Positions 12,846-24,627 of a DNA stretch of 64,000 nucleotides are shown here, one piece after another; within the stretch, counting starts at the first letter, position 1; every line of letters begins with the position of its first letter. The position numbers were made by a program, and so were the translations under genes. Source of the DNA: Carya illinoinensis (taxonomy: Eukaryota > Streptophyta > Magnoliopsida > Fagales > Juglandaceae). The stretch spans positions 41,233,001 to 41,297,000 of the forward strand of contig NC_056755.1 of assembly GCF_018687715.1 (NCBI RefSeq), written 5' to 3'. Under the pieces are notes generated by a model. The model saw only the letters and a program-made list of their open reading frames with translations, was not told the origin of the DNA and ran no database searches.

Positions 12846-13726
12846 AACAAGGAGATGGGAAAACAAGGAGGGATGGTTGGCCATTTCTTTTCCTTTGTCT
12901 TCTTAGTTCTTGCTCTCAATTATGAAGTAGTTTTTAGAACATATTATCCTTTTAAAAATTCTCTCCTCCAGAGTTGGACCGGCAGAGGAATAACCCTTTT
13001 TAGGGGTTGATGACGATGATAATGATGATGTAGTAAGTGTTCAATCCCATGAAGAGTTGGGAACTGCTTTATAATTCAGTATCCTATTAAGAAAGATTAT
13101 GACCTGTTTCCCTGTTTATTTTTGGCAAGAGCTTCATTGAAATGCTATTAAAAGGACATACATTTAAATTTTAAAGTGGATCAGTGCAACCATGCTTTCC
13201 CTCTGAGGAGCGAGTTTAGGTGAGCTGTGATGCGGGAATCCTTCCCGTTGAGCATCATGGCCCCCAAACACACCATAAGCCATCTTGCTCTAAACTCTGG
13301 AGGCACACACGTTAATATTTAATTTTAATTTTTATTTTTATAAATATAATAAATCTGTATATAAATTAAATAAGAAGTGTTACCGCCATCAAATTATGTA
13401 GATTTATTTTTCTAAAATATTTTTATAAATAAAACATTTATCTAAATTAAATATTAGAGATCAACTTTGAAATAAATAGCAATGCGATGTGATCTCCAAG
13501 CACAGTAACAAATATTCTTACAAATGGATATTTTCATGTGAAATAAAAAGGCTTGCCTAATAAGAGAAGCGCTTGGTAAGTTGGTTGAGGACAATGAGGA
13601 GCTTTTACTTTTAGAACTCGAAGGGGGCAACGCCGACGCGTACTGCTGCTACCTCCCCATCTGCGTTTGTCTCTACTGTGTTTCACAAATCTCATCAGAG
13701 AGCTCCTCTTGCTCCCGCAAATTGCA
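12846..13726. other. V-PPase 3' UTR and spacer to the arogenate dehydrogenase gene
   Basis: About the first 250 bases are probably the V-PPase 3' UTR. Then comes AT-rich spacer. From about 13580 the C/T-rich leader of the next gene begins; its frame is open upstream of the chosen ATG to 13667. Confidence 0.5.
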
Positions 13727-16251
13727 ATGCTCTCTTTCTCTTCTCTTCACCGCCATTATTCAACTCTACCACCATCTACACCCTCTCTCTATTTCTCCCC
13801 TCTGCACCACGCTTTCTCTTTCTTCAACCCCCTTACTACCCCCACCTTCTCTCTAAGCAGCCGCACACCACTACGCATTCGGGCCCTCGACGCCGCCCAG
13901 CCCTTTGACTATGAATCCAAGCTCGCCTCTGCCCATTTCCACAACAGCCAGCACCTGAAAATCGCCATTGTCGGCTTCGGCAACTTCGGGCAGTTTCTGG
14001 CCAAAACCCTCGTCCGCCAAGGCCACACCGTCCTCGCCCACTCCCGCTCCGACTACTCCCACATAGCCAAGAATCTCGGTGTCTCCTTCTTCTCCGACCC
14101 CCACGACCTCTGCGAACAACACCCGGAAGTCATTCTCCTCTGTAGCTCCATCATCTCCACCGAACAGGTCCTCCGCTCCCTCCCTCTCCAGCGACTCAAG
14201 CGTAGTACTTTGTTCGTCGACGTTCTTTCGGTCAAAGAGCTCCCCAGAGATCTGCTGCTAGACCTTTTACCCAATGATTTCGATCTGATTTGCTCGCACC
14301 CAATGTTCGGACCCCAAAGCGCCAGGCGCAGCTGGAATGGGTGTTTCTTTGTCTACGAAAAAGTCCGAATTGGCGACGAAGAATCGAGGATCTCGCGGTG
14401 CGAGAAGTTCCTCGATGTTTTCGCGCGGGAAGGGTGTAAAATGGTGGAGATGTGCTGCGCGGAGCACGACAAGTACGCGGCGGGTTCACAGTTCATTACC
14501 CATACAGTTGGGAGGGTATTGGAGATGTTGAACTTGGAGTCCACGCCGATTAATACCAAGGGGTATGGGACTTTGCTGGATTTGGTGGAGAACACGGCGG
14601 CGGATAGCTTTGATTTGTATTACGGGTTGTTCATGTACAATAAGAGCGCGTTGGAGATGTTGGAGAGGTTGGATTTGGCTTTCGAGGCGCTGAGGAATGA
14701 GCTCTTCGGCCGCTTGCATCATGTGGTGAGGAAACAATTGTTTGAGAAGGTGCGAAACTCGCAGGAAAGTAGCGCTCGGACTCGAAATGGTGCTGCATTG
14801 CCATCTTCTGCATTGGCTCTGAGGTAAAATCCAAAATATTAAAGTTTGGTATGGGGTCCTTTTTATTTCGTTAATTAATTGCGGGCTATTCTTTTTTGTA
14901 TATTTCGTCAGTCGCTTTTTTTGTGTTAGATCTGGAGAGAAGTTTCGTTGAGTATGCCTGGTGTAATTCTGATCTTTTCAACATTGAAGAGCTTTTAAAT
15001 TTGAAGCAATAAGAGGACCATCAACCAGATTGTTGATGCTGGTTGAGGCTTTGTTCTTATTTTTTATTGTTTTTTTGAAAGAGATAATAACCGAGAATGT
15101 GGCGGTGAAATTCTTCTTTCCTTTGTTTGCTGGATTCTGTGATCCTGGTGGGATTACATCAACAATTGGTCAGTCAACATAGGCAAATAGTGGGCTCAAA
15201 ATCATTTGGGGTTGGGGATGAATCATTCTACAAAAATCATATTTACAATTTTCATCAAGTTTTAATCCAAACTTTCAGGTCTGAGGATGTTGCTCAACCG
15301 AATGAGTACAAAGGGCAGATCTCTGATCGCTTTGGTGACAGCTCAAAACTAAAAATTGCAATAGTTGGATTTGGCAACTTTGGTCAGTTCCTTGCGAAGG
15401 CTATTGTACACCAAGGACACACTGTTTTGGCATATTCTAGATCGGACTACTCTGATGTTGCAAAAAAATTAGGAGTTTCTTACTTCTCTGATGCAGATGA
15501 TCTTTGTGAAGAGCACCCTGAAGTTATTCTTCTTTGTACTTCCATTCTATCTACTGAGAAAGTTCTGAAGTCATTACCAGTTCAGAGACTGAAGAGGAGT
15601 ACTCTGTTTGTTGATGTACTTTCTGTGAAAGAATTTCCTAGAAGTTTGTTTCTTCAAAATCTGCCACCAGATTTTGATGTTCTCTGCACACATCCTATGT
15701 TTGGACCTGAGAGTGGTAAAAATGGGTGGAATGGTCTTCCTTTTGTTTATGATAAGGTTAGAGTTGGAAGTGATGAATCAAGAGTATCACGGTGTGACTG
15801 GTTTCTTGATATTTTTGCACGAGAAGGGTGCCGAATGGTGGAAATGAGTTGTGCAGAACATGATTGGCATGCGGCAGGGTCACAGTTCATTACCCACACG
15901 ATGGGAAGGGTTTTGGAAAAGTTGGAGTTGGAGTCAACACCTATTAACACAAAAGGTTATGAGACTTTGTTAAATCTGGTGGAGAATACTGCAGGGGATA
16001 GCTTTGACCTTTACTATGGCTTGTTCATGTACAATGTAAATGCGATGGAGCAGCTAGAGAGGTTAGACCATTCTTTTGAATCATTGAAGAAGCAGCTCTT
16101 TGGGCGTTTGCATGGTGTTCTTCGGAAGCAACTGTTTGAGGATGCAGAGAAGTTTGACGTCTCATGGGAAAAACGCATGTTGCCAAAACTATCGGAAGGC
16201 AGTGCTGCACTGGCATCTTCTTTGGAGACTCTTAATGGCGAAAACAACTAA
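13727..16251 (+). CDS. TYRAAT1: Two-domain arogenate dehydrogenase, chloroplastic (TyrAAT1 type)
   Basis: Oxidative decarboxylation of arogenate to tyrosine with NADP+, last step of plastid tyrosine synthesis. Exon 1 is 13727-14823 and exon 2 is 15279-16251. Exon 1 ends AG before GTAAAA, and exon 2 follows TTTCAG; the join makes AGG TCT GAG in frame, so two TyrA domains form one 689-aa protein, as in Arabidopsis TyrAAT1 (about 640 aa). Residues 1-55 are a Ser/Thr/Leu-rich transit peptide. Domain 1: dinucleotide-binding GFGNFG at 83-88, HSRSDYS, catalytic-region SHPMFGP (His191), QFITHTVGR. Domain 2 repeats these: GFGNFG near 396-401, THPMFGP (His504). If the intron is retained, translation stops at 14825 and yields only domain 1. 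Domain 1 is markedly GC-rich at third positions, whereas domain 2 is AT-rich. The start at 13727 was chosen because it begins a typical transit peptide; an ATG 20 codons upstream (13667) is possible. Two separate tandem genes is the alternative. Confidence 0.92.
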
Positions 16252-17807
16252 GTTCCATGTTTCGTCTCAGTGGTAAGTAGCATCGATACTGTTCTATTAG
16301 AGTAATGCTACTCACCATCCTTTTTACCCTCATCTTCCCACCATCCCATGATGTGGTACTAATTGATTGGAGACATTTGTTATGTTCTACTTGTGGGCCT
16401 ATCACTTGATGCCACGTCAAGGAATGTTGCGAGAATGATGTATAGAATTCTTCTGTTAAGTTATGGTTTAAATGTTTTTTGTGGTCACTGCTGCCAGTTC
16501 TATCATAGTTGAAATTTCCTTATAACTTCCTCTACTTCACCTTGTTAACTTTCTTTTTTTGAAAAAAAGAAAGAAAGAAAGAGAGAGAGCATGGGATGGA
16601 AGTGTGAATCCTGAGCTTTTTAAGGTTGAAGTATTTTTTTTTTGGCACCGGGCATTCGAGAACAAAGTCTCGACTGATCTTAGGGGTGTATAGGTCCTTG
16701 GCAAAGAGTTTCCCACAAGTGCATTTCGGGTATTTCAAAGAGAAGTCCTCCCTAGTCTAATGATCCATAGAAATTGTTTGCACCCAAGAGGAGTCGAACC
16801 TTAGACCTAGAGGGAGCATACCACACACTACCTGCATGTAACTAGTGGCAGAGATACTTATATGAGATTTATGGGCAATATTAATACCCATAATTCAATT
16901 GTGTCATTTCTAGTAACTAGAGTTGGTGATACAGGTTCAATTTGAGGATTCAACATGCTAGGATCAGATATATTATGCTCCTAGTGGCCTGGATGAAATT
17001 TCAGTTTGGACCCTTGTGCTACTCTGTCATTTAGAATTGTCCTCTTCTGAAATTTGCTTGCCTGATGAAAATCATTCAGAATTTCGATTGCCATTGACTT
17101 GGTTTTATGTCATATATACCTTTAATAAGCACTCATTTGTGAAGCGACTTGAAAATAAAATATACATGCATCTAGTTGCAAGTTGAAGTTTCAGCTTGAT
17201 AGTTATTTACTTGTTATAGAAAAATGAATGCATTATTTTGATGTTGATTGGAATTGCTATTGGTGATCTGTTTAACTTGGTCTGGTAAGCTGAATGGTTG
17301 GTGGTGGTGCTTAAAACGATCCATACTTGTTTGGAGCTGCAAAAAGGAATATTTTCTTTAATCTTCTATATGCTGGAGGCAGTAGCTCAATGTTGCAGTT
17401 ATGATGAGGATGCGCAGGATAGATCAATGGATGCACCAATAATAGTGATTTGATTCAAGTTTGAAGCACTATATGGACAAGGGAAGGTAAAAGAGAATTA
17501 GGATTGGGGCCACTAGAGATGACATGGTGATCTGTAATGTTATGAAGATGTGACCATTTTTTAGGAAGCTGCCAATAAGCTATTGGTTTGCCAGAGTTTT
17601 GGTTAGTTTAGATTGTTAGAGGAGTTTTGGTTCCTTCATTTAGGTCCTGACTTTTTGGAAGCTGTTTGATGTGTCATTATTCGAGTAGTTGTTATGTTGT
17701 AATTTAGGAAAGAGATAGGATCTTTTGACATGTTTTCTTATCTCATATTGTTGTGAACTGTAACTTACAAAAATAATTGTTATAATTGAGAACTTTGAGG
17801 CGAATGA
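16252..17807. other. 3' flank of TyrAAT1 and intergenic DNA
   Basis: Apart from the SINE listed separately, no gene is visible. The 3' UTR probably covers the first few hundred bases. Near 16301-16400 is an AT-rich dispersed-repeat-like stretch (CACCATCCTTTTTACCC) that resembles the one near 62220-62290. Confidence 0.4.
16635..16850 (-). mobile_element. tRNA-derived SINE-like element
   Basis: On the minus strand the sequence contains GGTTCGACTCC (complement of 16790-16800), a good match to the RNA polymerase III B box GGTTCGANTCC. It ends in an A-tail, seen as TTTTTTTTTT at about 16636-16644. The order promoter box, body (GAAACTCTTTGCCAAGG, complement), A-tail fits a plant SINE. The A box is degenerate and no target duplication was found, so the right boundary is approximate. 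Confidence 0.55.
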
Positions 17808-18271
17808 TAACCGAATGGTGCTGTATGTGCAGAAAGAATGGTGAAACGGTAGACCACTTACTTTTACATTGTGAATTCGCTCGGGAAATCTAAAATTATT
17901 TCTTCAGCAGAATGGATATAGCATGGGTCATGCCGGGAAGAGTGATAGAATTAATTGCAAGCTGGAGAGGAATCGCGGGGACACCACAGATTGCGGCTGT
18001 ATGGAAGATGGCTCCTCTTTGTATTCTTTGGTGTATTTGGAGTGAAAGAAATGATAGACTTTTTGAAGATCAGGAACGTTCCATAGAAGAGTTTAGGAGG
18101 TTTTTTTGGAAGACTCTATTTATGTGGGCCATCGCTCTAGAGCTGAATGGTCTCAGTTTCCTAGATTTCCTTGTATCAGTTACTAGATCCTAAATAGGTG
18201 TATTCACATGTATACCTCTAGTGTATCTGGAATATGCTTATTAATAAAATTTCTTATTACTTATCAAAAAA
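17808..18271 (+). mobile_element. 5'-truncated L1 3' end with 17-bp target duplication
   Basis: Encodes the C-terminal zinc-binding domain of L1 ORF2 (CMCRKNGETVDHLLLHC near 17824-17875, then WCIWSERNDRLFED near 18033-18072), interrupted by a TAA near 17890. It ends with the 3' UTR (GTATACCTCTAGTG, AATAAAA, TTACTTATCAAAAAAA). AACTTTGAGGCGAATGA is repeated exactly at 17791-17807 and 18272-18288. It is the longest of the plus-strand copies of this family in the window. Confidence 0.92.
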
Positions 18272-18763
18272 AACTTTGAGGCGAATGAAGAAGTTTTTGG
18301 TCCTGGTGGGATGAACTTTTTCTTTGCCAAATTTGAATGCTCCTCTACTTCAATTTTGGTGGGTAACAACCTTCATACACGGTCAATTTGAATGCAATAT
18401 GTTCTCGTTCCATTTTATCTCAACATCCAAACATCACGAACATAAATATTTTTTAATTTCAAATATTTAGTTTTTTAATATAATCATTACTACTTTTCCA
18501 AACTTCTAAATAAAACACAAAAAACAAATTCAATTTTTTCAAATCCTAAAAGAAAAATTATATTTTAATAATATCTTGACTTTATAATATTTTTATTCAA
18601 CTTTTTCTATTTCTTTTTTTAAAATCTCATAAAATATTTCAACTCAAATTATTTTATTATTATTCACAAATTTCTCATCTCATTTTAACATAGTTAAAAG
18701 AACAGTAATTTGGAATACTTGTCTTATAACATGTGCTTTGTGTTTTTTTTCCATTGATCTTAT

Positions 18764-18765
<2 letters not shown>

Positions 18766-18834
<69 letters not shown>
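18766..18834. repeat. Compound microsatellite (CT)n(TA)n
   Basis: An uninterrupted CT run from 18766 to about 18817 passes directly into a TA run to 18834. Likely length-polymorphic. Confidence 0.97.
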
Positions 18835-18836
<2 letters not shown>

Positions 18837-19050
18837 AGGATGACGAAATGACATGGATCAATTTGACTTTATGGTAAATCGCATGGATCTGTTTTATATA
18901 TAACCTTGAAAAGTATCAAAATCATCATCAAATATTACTCTTCATCCATTGTTTCTATCATTTATTGCCCAAAAGGGTTCATAAATAAAATGGCAAAACA
19001 CAATGTCGTCTTCTTTGCATCCAAACCACAAGAGATTATGATAAGAAAAA

Positions 19051-20760
19051 TTAAATTTTTGCAGCATCAATTACTCTGTTCCCAAGCTGGTAGCTCTGGA
19101 AGTAGATATCAACATAATTCTTCATCTTCTTGTATAATCTTGGCTATGACTCATTGACCAGCCTATCATCCGGTCCAATCTCTTTTTCTGGTTCTGGAAT
19201 ATAGAACACTGCCAAAGACATCCTCTCCCTTTCTGAGTTTGTCACTACTCTGTGTACTGGGCTCTTGAATATTCCGTTACTCATTATCTGCATACAATTC
19301 AGAACCAGTTAATGTAATTGAACCATTTATTCTTAAACCTCTATTCTAGGTTTATGGTCTGTAAGAAAATCCCATATTTCGCATTTATGTTGATGTGTCT
19401 ACCCATCAATGAGTAGATCCATTGTTACTTTTTAAATTAACAATGGGCACTTCAAAGGTAAGATAGAGTGTATATATCATTTTTCTTTCAGAAATACCAA
19501 TGGGCAGTTCAAACCTGAAAGCTAACCTAATTTAATTTAATAAATGAATCAATCCCAGTAATGGTTACCTCCACTTGATCACCAACATTAATGAAAAGAG
19601 CCTCTGGAATGATTGGAACTCTACACCATTGATTGTCTTTCTGGAATTGAAGACCTTCCACTTCTTTGTCTTGCAAGAGAGAATGGTGATTGCTGATGCA
19701 TCTGAATGTGTTTTGACCCCACGAACAAGATCTGGCCTTGGACATTTTAGATAGAAGTTGAATCTTGCTGTCATTGTCGCTCGTTTTCCACACTGCTCTA
19801 AAAAGCAGTTGTCCTCTAAGTTCAGCGACGTGCCATGGCCTTTAGGACTACTTCAGTCATCATTTCCATCTTGACAGTATAATCGTGTAGAATATATCTC
19901 TGTATTGTTTGTGAGCTATTAAGTTAGATTATTCTACCTGCATCAAGCTTTGAGCAAGCCATTTTAATCTTTTGTGCAAGAATATAATTTGAATAATTAA
20001 ATAGATCTCTTCCGATCATCTTGAACTTTTGAGATAATTGTTGATTTAATATGATATCAGAGCAGAGATCTCCTAAATTCTAACCCAAATCTTTCACAGT
20101 AGAGGTCCCTTTACTCTTATTGAGAAACCAAGTTGTTGAACAAATACTATTTGTTTTTTTTCTTTTGCAGATAATTATATATATGGTTGGTTAATACCTG
20201 AAAGCTTGGGGAGTTTCAGGCCAATACTTAAGCCTTCGCTGGTCTTCTGGATTTAGAGTAAGATACAAACGATCACTCCAATCAAGTCTTTGTTGCTCTG
20301 AAAGGATTATGTCATTTCCGTACCCATCAATGCCATCAACTTCCCTTGAGTATTTTCGCTTCTCTTCCATTGGAAGTGCAAAAAATTCCTTTGCAATTTC
20401 ACGAACTTCTTCAAGGAACGAATGTGTTATCCCATGGTTTATTGCCTGAAACAACCTTAAAGAACTGTTGAGCATTTTGATCACCAAGAATGATAATTAA
20501 TAAACAAAAAATACTAAATAATTTTCAATAAATTGGTGCCACAAAAGAATGATAAAAGGTTTATAATTAAGTAAAATAGTTTAAGACCTGAAAGCAGCCC
20601 AATGAGCTTAAAGCAGAACGAAGTTTCTGCAGCTCTTCTTGGCTGGTCAAAGATGTGAGATCGACAACCGGAACCTCCAGCAGTGGAACATCCAAGACTC
20701 CACCCTCACCATTCTTTTGAATGTACTGTTCTGGAAGTTCTCCATTGATGACAACTTGGC
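19051..20760 (-). pseudogene. 2-oxoglutarate/Fe(II) dioxygenase pseudogene (SRG1/codeine O-demethylase-like)
   Basis: Minus-strand exons: about 20760-20588 (VVINGELPEQYIQKNGEGG ... SALSSLGCFQ), 20445-20198 (AINHGITHSFLEEV ... GIDGYGNDIILSEQQRLDW), about 19897-19569 (TARFNFY, PRPDLV, then QDKEVEGLQF and IIPEALFINVGDQVE) and 19287-19051 (MSNGIFKSPVHRVVTNSE ... AVFYIPEPEKEIGP). Intron ends are mostly GT/AG. The Fe-binding HxD survives as HSD in exon 3, and the second His and RxS region follow in exon 4. Breaks: a frameshift near 19827 (after KAMAR), another near 19676 (between AITIL and QDKEVEG), and a premature TAG at 19144-19146 inside the C-terminal helix. No in-frame ATG precedes exon 1. Intact relatives are cytosolic enzymes of specialised metabolism; the substrate here is unknown. 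Confidence 0.88.
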
Positions 20761-20829
20761 GTTGGTAGGAGGGGCAGATTCAGCCTTTCACTATCTGAAG
20801 CAGGCTGAATCAATGTTAAAGTACTGTTC

Positions 20830-21654
20830 TGGGTGGACAAGGGCAACAACAGTCTAGACTACTATGGTGCTTCAAAGGGCAAAAGGGTGGTTGTTTGTAG
20901 CTAAATTTGGATGGAGGTGTCAAGATGGGGGAAATTGCATTTATAGAAAGCTGGGTGAACTCTTGCAGTTTCGAGGCAAGTGCATGGATCTCATTCACTC
21001 CAAATTGATTAGTTCTTTGTTGGTCTTGTAAACCCATGCATGCACGGCAAGGCAGCGCAGCATGCACGGGCCTTTGAAAGTTCTGTGCATAGTCTACAGC
21101 ACGATGAAAGGACAAACACAGCCAACCAGAGTTGGCTCAGCAGGTAGCCTTTATGCAAGAAATAATCACTTCAGTTTATATGAACAAATATTTATAATTC
21201 AGGAATCGGGTTTTTAATTAATTTTCTTAAAAATTTAGATAGATACTTCATGATAGGGCCAGACTATTAAAATGGTGCTGATCACGAACACCTTTTGGCT
21301 GTAACAGCAAGTTAACATAAAAGATACATTTATATATTAATCGTCAATTAGTAAACAATTTGTGTTTAAGATCTGAAGATGGCAGTCAAGTTGACGTAAA
21401 AGATAATGATGTTAACGATAAAAATTAAAAAAAAAAAAAAAAAGAAAAAAAAAAGAAAAAAGAAAAAAAGAATAACGTTATTTTTGATAAAAAATGCTTT
21501 TGTTTCAAGTGAAATGAAAACTATCCATTTAGCGTAAAATATGGGATATTTTGGTTGTTTCATATATTAACATGATGTGAAATGATCAAAGTATAGTAGA
21601 ATAACGTTACCCAAATATATTCTCCACCTTAGAAACCAAGATGTAGCATGACCA
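20830..21654. other. Intergenic DNA with A-rich tract
   Basis: A 99-codon minus-strand ORF at 20816-21115 has no recognisable domain and is not called. An A-rich tract with G interruptions lies at about 21428-21470. Nothing else could be supported. Confidence 0.4.
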
Positions 21655-22171
21655 TTTATTTTATTATTTTTTTTAAAGAAGATGATGACACCTTAATTTT
21701 ATTGATATACTCTTACTTGTGACGAAGGAATAACTTATACAAAGAGAGCAAGGAAGTAACAATAAAAATTTCAAAATCAGGCTCTTAGAAAAAATATTAT
21801 TCAAAAAAAAAAAAAAACAGCAACCGAATGGATATAATAGAACACTACTAATAATTAAAAAGATAACATTACAAGCTAATGTCGGAAACTAGGAATACTT
21901 GCATGATCCAAAGCAAAAGGCCAACCATATGTTTAGATAGCTCCAAATGGAAGAAAAACTTACTGTGTGACCCTAGCTCCAAATTAGGCAGCAAGACTGT
22001 CTACTAAAACATTCTCTTTCTTGTAGACATGATTGATACTAAACTAGAAAACATTTTTGAAATGTAAAATACCATCCAAAATATCAGCATAAAGGGGGTT
22101 GGAATTGATTATTAAACCAATTTACAACATGAAGAGAATTGGATTCCATAATGAGGATCTGAATAATACTT

Positions 22172-24225
22172 TGTAACATCCCTTCCTGTAGGTCAGGAAT
22201 ATTACAAACAGTCATAACATATTTCCCGGTAAAGAGATTCAAAGTTATGAAAATACCTCATTCATTGTATCATCAAACTAACTCAACATAATAGTCTTTG
22301 ATAATATAAAGCTGAAAACATAATCTAAAGGCATAAAATAGTTCTATGTGGTGATCACTTATTCAAATATTATAATCATAAACTAAATCATTGTGGAAAT
22401 AACACTTATTTCAATCTAGGTCTCTGAACTAATCTAATTCTAGCTCTCTAGCTCTACGTTCTCATCATTCATGTGTTTTCTTACTAACTTTCGTAATGCA
22501 TGAGAACATGTTTGACTTTATAAATTTTTTCTAGCATAGCATACTCTTGTGCATTGTATAACATTATACATGGTATAACATGATCTAAACATTACATGGC
22601 ATACATGATCCATGTATTACATGAACATTACATGGCATACATGATCTAAATATTACATGAATATTATATGGAATAAATGTGATATTCATAACATCTCATC
22701 CATCTAATAACTCGTACCAGCATAGCATCACAAGCATATCATCGTAATGCATCGAGATTTGTGAAAAGGGGTCTAACCTTAACTTGGCTCATAGTGTAGC
22801 GTAAGTAAACATCACATTTTTTATGAACAATTAGAATAATTACATCACACATATAATTATGATCGTGCTACTTACCTCTTAGCTCTGTTTCTTGGTTTCT
22901 GCTTTGTAGCTCATTACCTATACAAGGTACTAGACGTTACTAACTATCTAGAAAACATGTCATAGCATTCTACCCACTTGAACACGTATCATGAACTTTA
23001 ATCTGATAAATATTCAATGATATATTGAATTCAATAAATACTAACATCATATAGTTTTTAAAACAATAGTATCATATCTAGTCCTTTAAATATAATTTAG
23101 TAGGGAACATATATATTATCTATTTGATAAAACAATAGTGTAAATAATGATTTCATAAAATAGGTTTAATAATACTATAGGCCAACTATAATTTAATATC
23201 CAGCGATATAAGTTTCAATTCCTTAAACATTTTCTGGAAAATAAGTTCAGGGGTTACATAAAGATTCAAATAAAACTTTCGTCTCATTTAAAATCACTAA
23301 AACAGTTTCTGCCTACACAAGGAACCAGCCCACTTAATTGATATACTAGTTTCTGAAAAGCATAAAAATAGAGCTCAGCATAAGACAAGGCCCATGTAGT
23401 AAATCAATCCTCTTAAAGATTTATAAGGCTCCTGACTGAATGGGCTTAAGGCCCAAGGCCCACTTTGTATTTCAAAGGAATGGGCATCCCTGGAGGATCT
23501 GAAGGTTAAGAAACAAGGAGCTCGTGAGAGAGGGAAGGACCTTGTGACAAACACATCAAGAGAGGAGACTCAATACGACGGTGGTGGTGAGTCGAGGTCG
23601 ACGGCGGCATGACTTTCTGAGAGAGAAATAGATTTTATGGTCTATTAAACTGGGAATCACAACAGAAGAGAAGAATGGAGGGATTTTGACTGGGGCTTAT
23701 TGGAATAATGAGGATTCGACGAGACTTGGTTGGCCGGTAGTTTCTGGATTACCTAGTGGTGGTCCAATGTCCTTTGTGGTTGATGGTGGGCTGAGCAACA
23801 ATGCACTGGTGTTTTTATTATTCACAGTAGAGAGAATAAAATATTATTCACGGTGGAGAAAATAAAAACGACAGGGGTTTATGGGTCAATGCACACAGTG
23901 GAGGAAGGAGGGCTTACCGTTAGCGTGCTTTGTGATGGTTTCCGGTGATGTGGTTGCTTAGTGGTTGTGAGGAAGGTCACGATGGTGTTGTGAGAGAGGA
24001 ATAATGTGAATAAGATGAAAAGATTTAGGTTAGGGTTTTGAAGTTTGAATTTGGCTATAAATTAGAAAACTACTCCCACTAGGAAATAAACACTGTGAGG
24101 CTTATGGCGTGAAGGGTGGAAGAATCACACTAAAAAAAATACTACTCAAAATAGATCTAAATAATAACACTAATAATAATAATAATCCTAATTTTAAATC
24201 CTAATTTTAGGACCCATATGTTACA
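22172..24225. mobile_element. Solo LTR (2054 bp) nested in the L1
   Basis: Begins TGTAACATCCCTTCC and ends ATATGTTACA, the TG...CA ends of an LTR, and interrupts the RNase H region of the surrounding L1, which resumes on both sides. The flanks TACTT (22167-22171) and TACTC (24226-24230) look like a 5-bp target duplication with one change. No gag-pol coding sequence was seen inside, which suggests a solo LTR left by recombination rather than a full element. The TGTAAC start is common in Ty3/gypsy LTRs, so that superfamily is an inference. Confidence 0.75.
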
Positions 24226-24627
24226 TACTCATAGCAAGATAATAGGAAAAATCAATAATAATGGAGCAATTATAACTTCTAAGACCAAATGATGCCCTAA
24301 GAATCTGCAGACGTTGGATTAACTTTAGAAGCACCATCAATATTGAGTTTAAGGGACCCCTTAGGAGATGGCAACCAATTGACAAGGAAAAGTCTCTTAG
24401 TTTGAATGATGGAAGGGGGAATGTAGAGATTAGCAATGACAAAAGCATTGGAAAATGATGTAAGAGTACGAGGCTTGATGAGGGAATTAAAGGTCTCTAA
24501 GTCATCTATTGATCTTATTGATAGCAATGGAAGAATGAGTATATGAGTCCTCAAATCGAGTATTTCTGGCTAACCAAATCTCCCAAAAGAAAATAGATAG
24601 TAGAAGCTGATCAAGTAAATGGAATTA

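Noticed and set aside
13581..13856. Open frame overlapping the start of the arogenate dehydrogenase
   Set aside because: It is the C/T-rich leader and transit-peptide region read in another frame; the conserved domains are only in the 13727 frame.
15127..15278. Separate ATG start for the second arogenate dehydrogenase domain
   Set aside because: The 50 residues before the domain do not look like a transit peptide, whereas the splice join at 15279 fits exactly. Kept only as a fallback model.
20816..21115. 99-codon minus-strand ORF upstream of the dioxygenase pseudogene
   Set aside because: It does not resemble the N terminus of the dioxygenase family, has no domain, and runs through sequence out of frame with exon 1.
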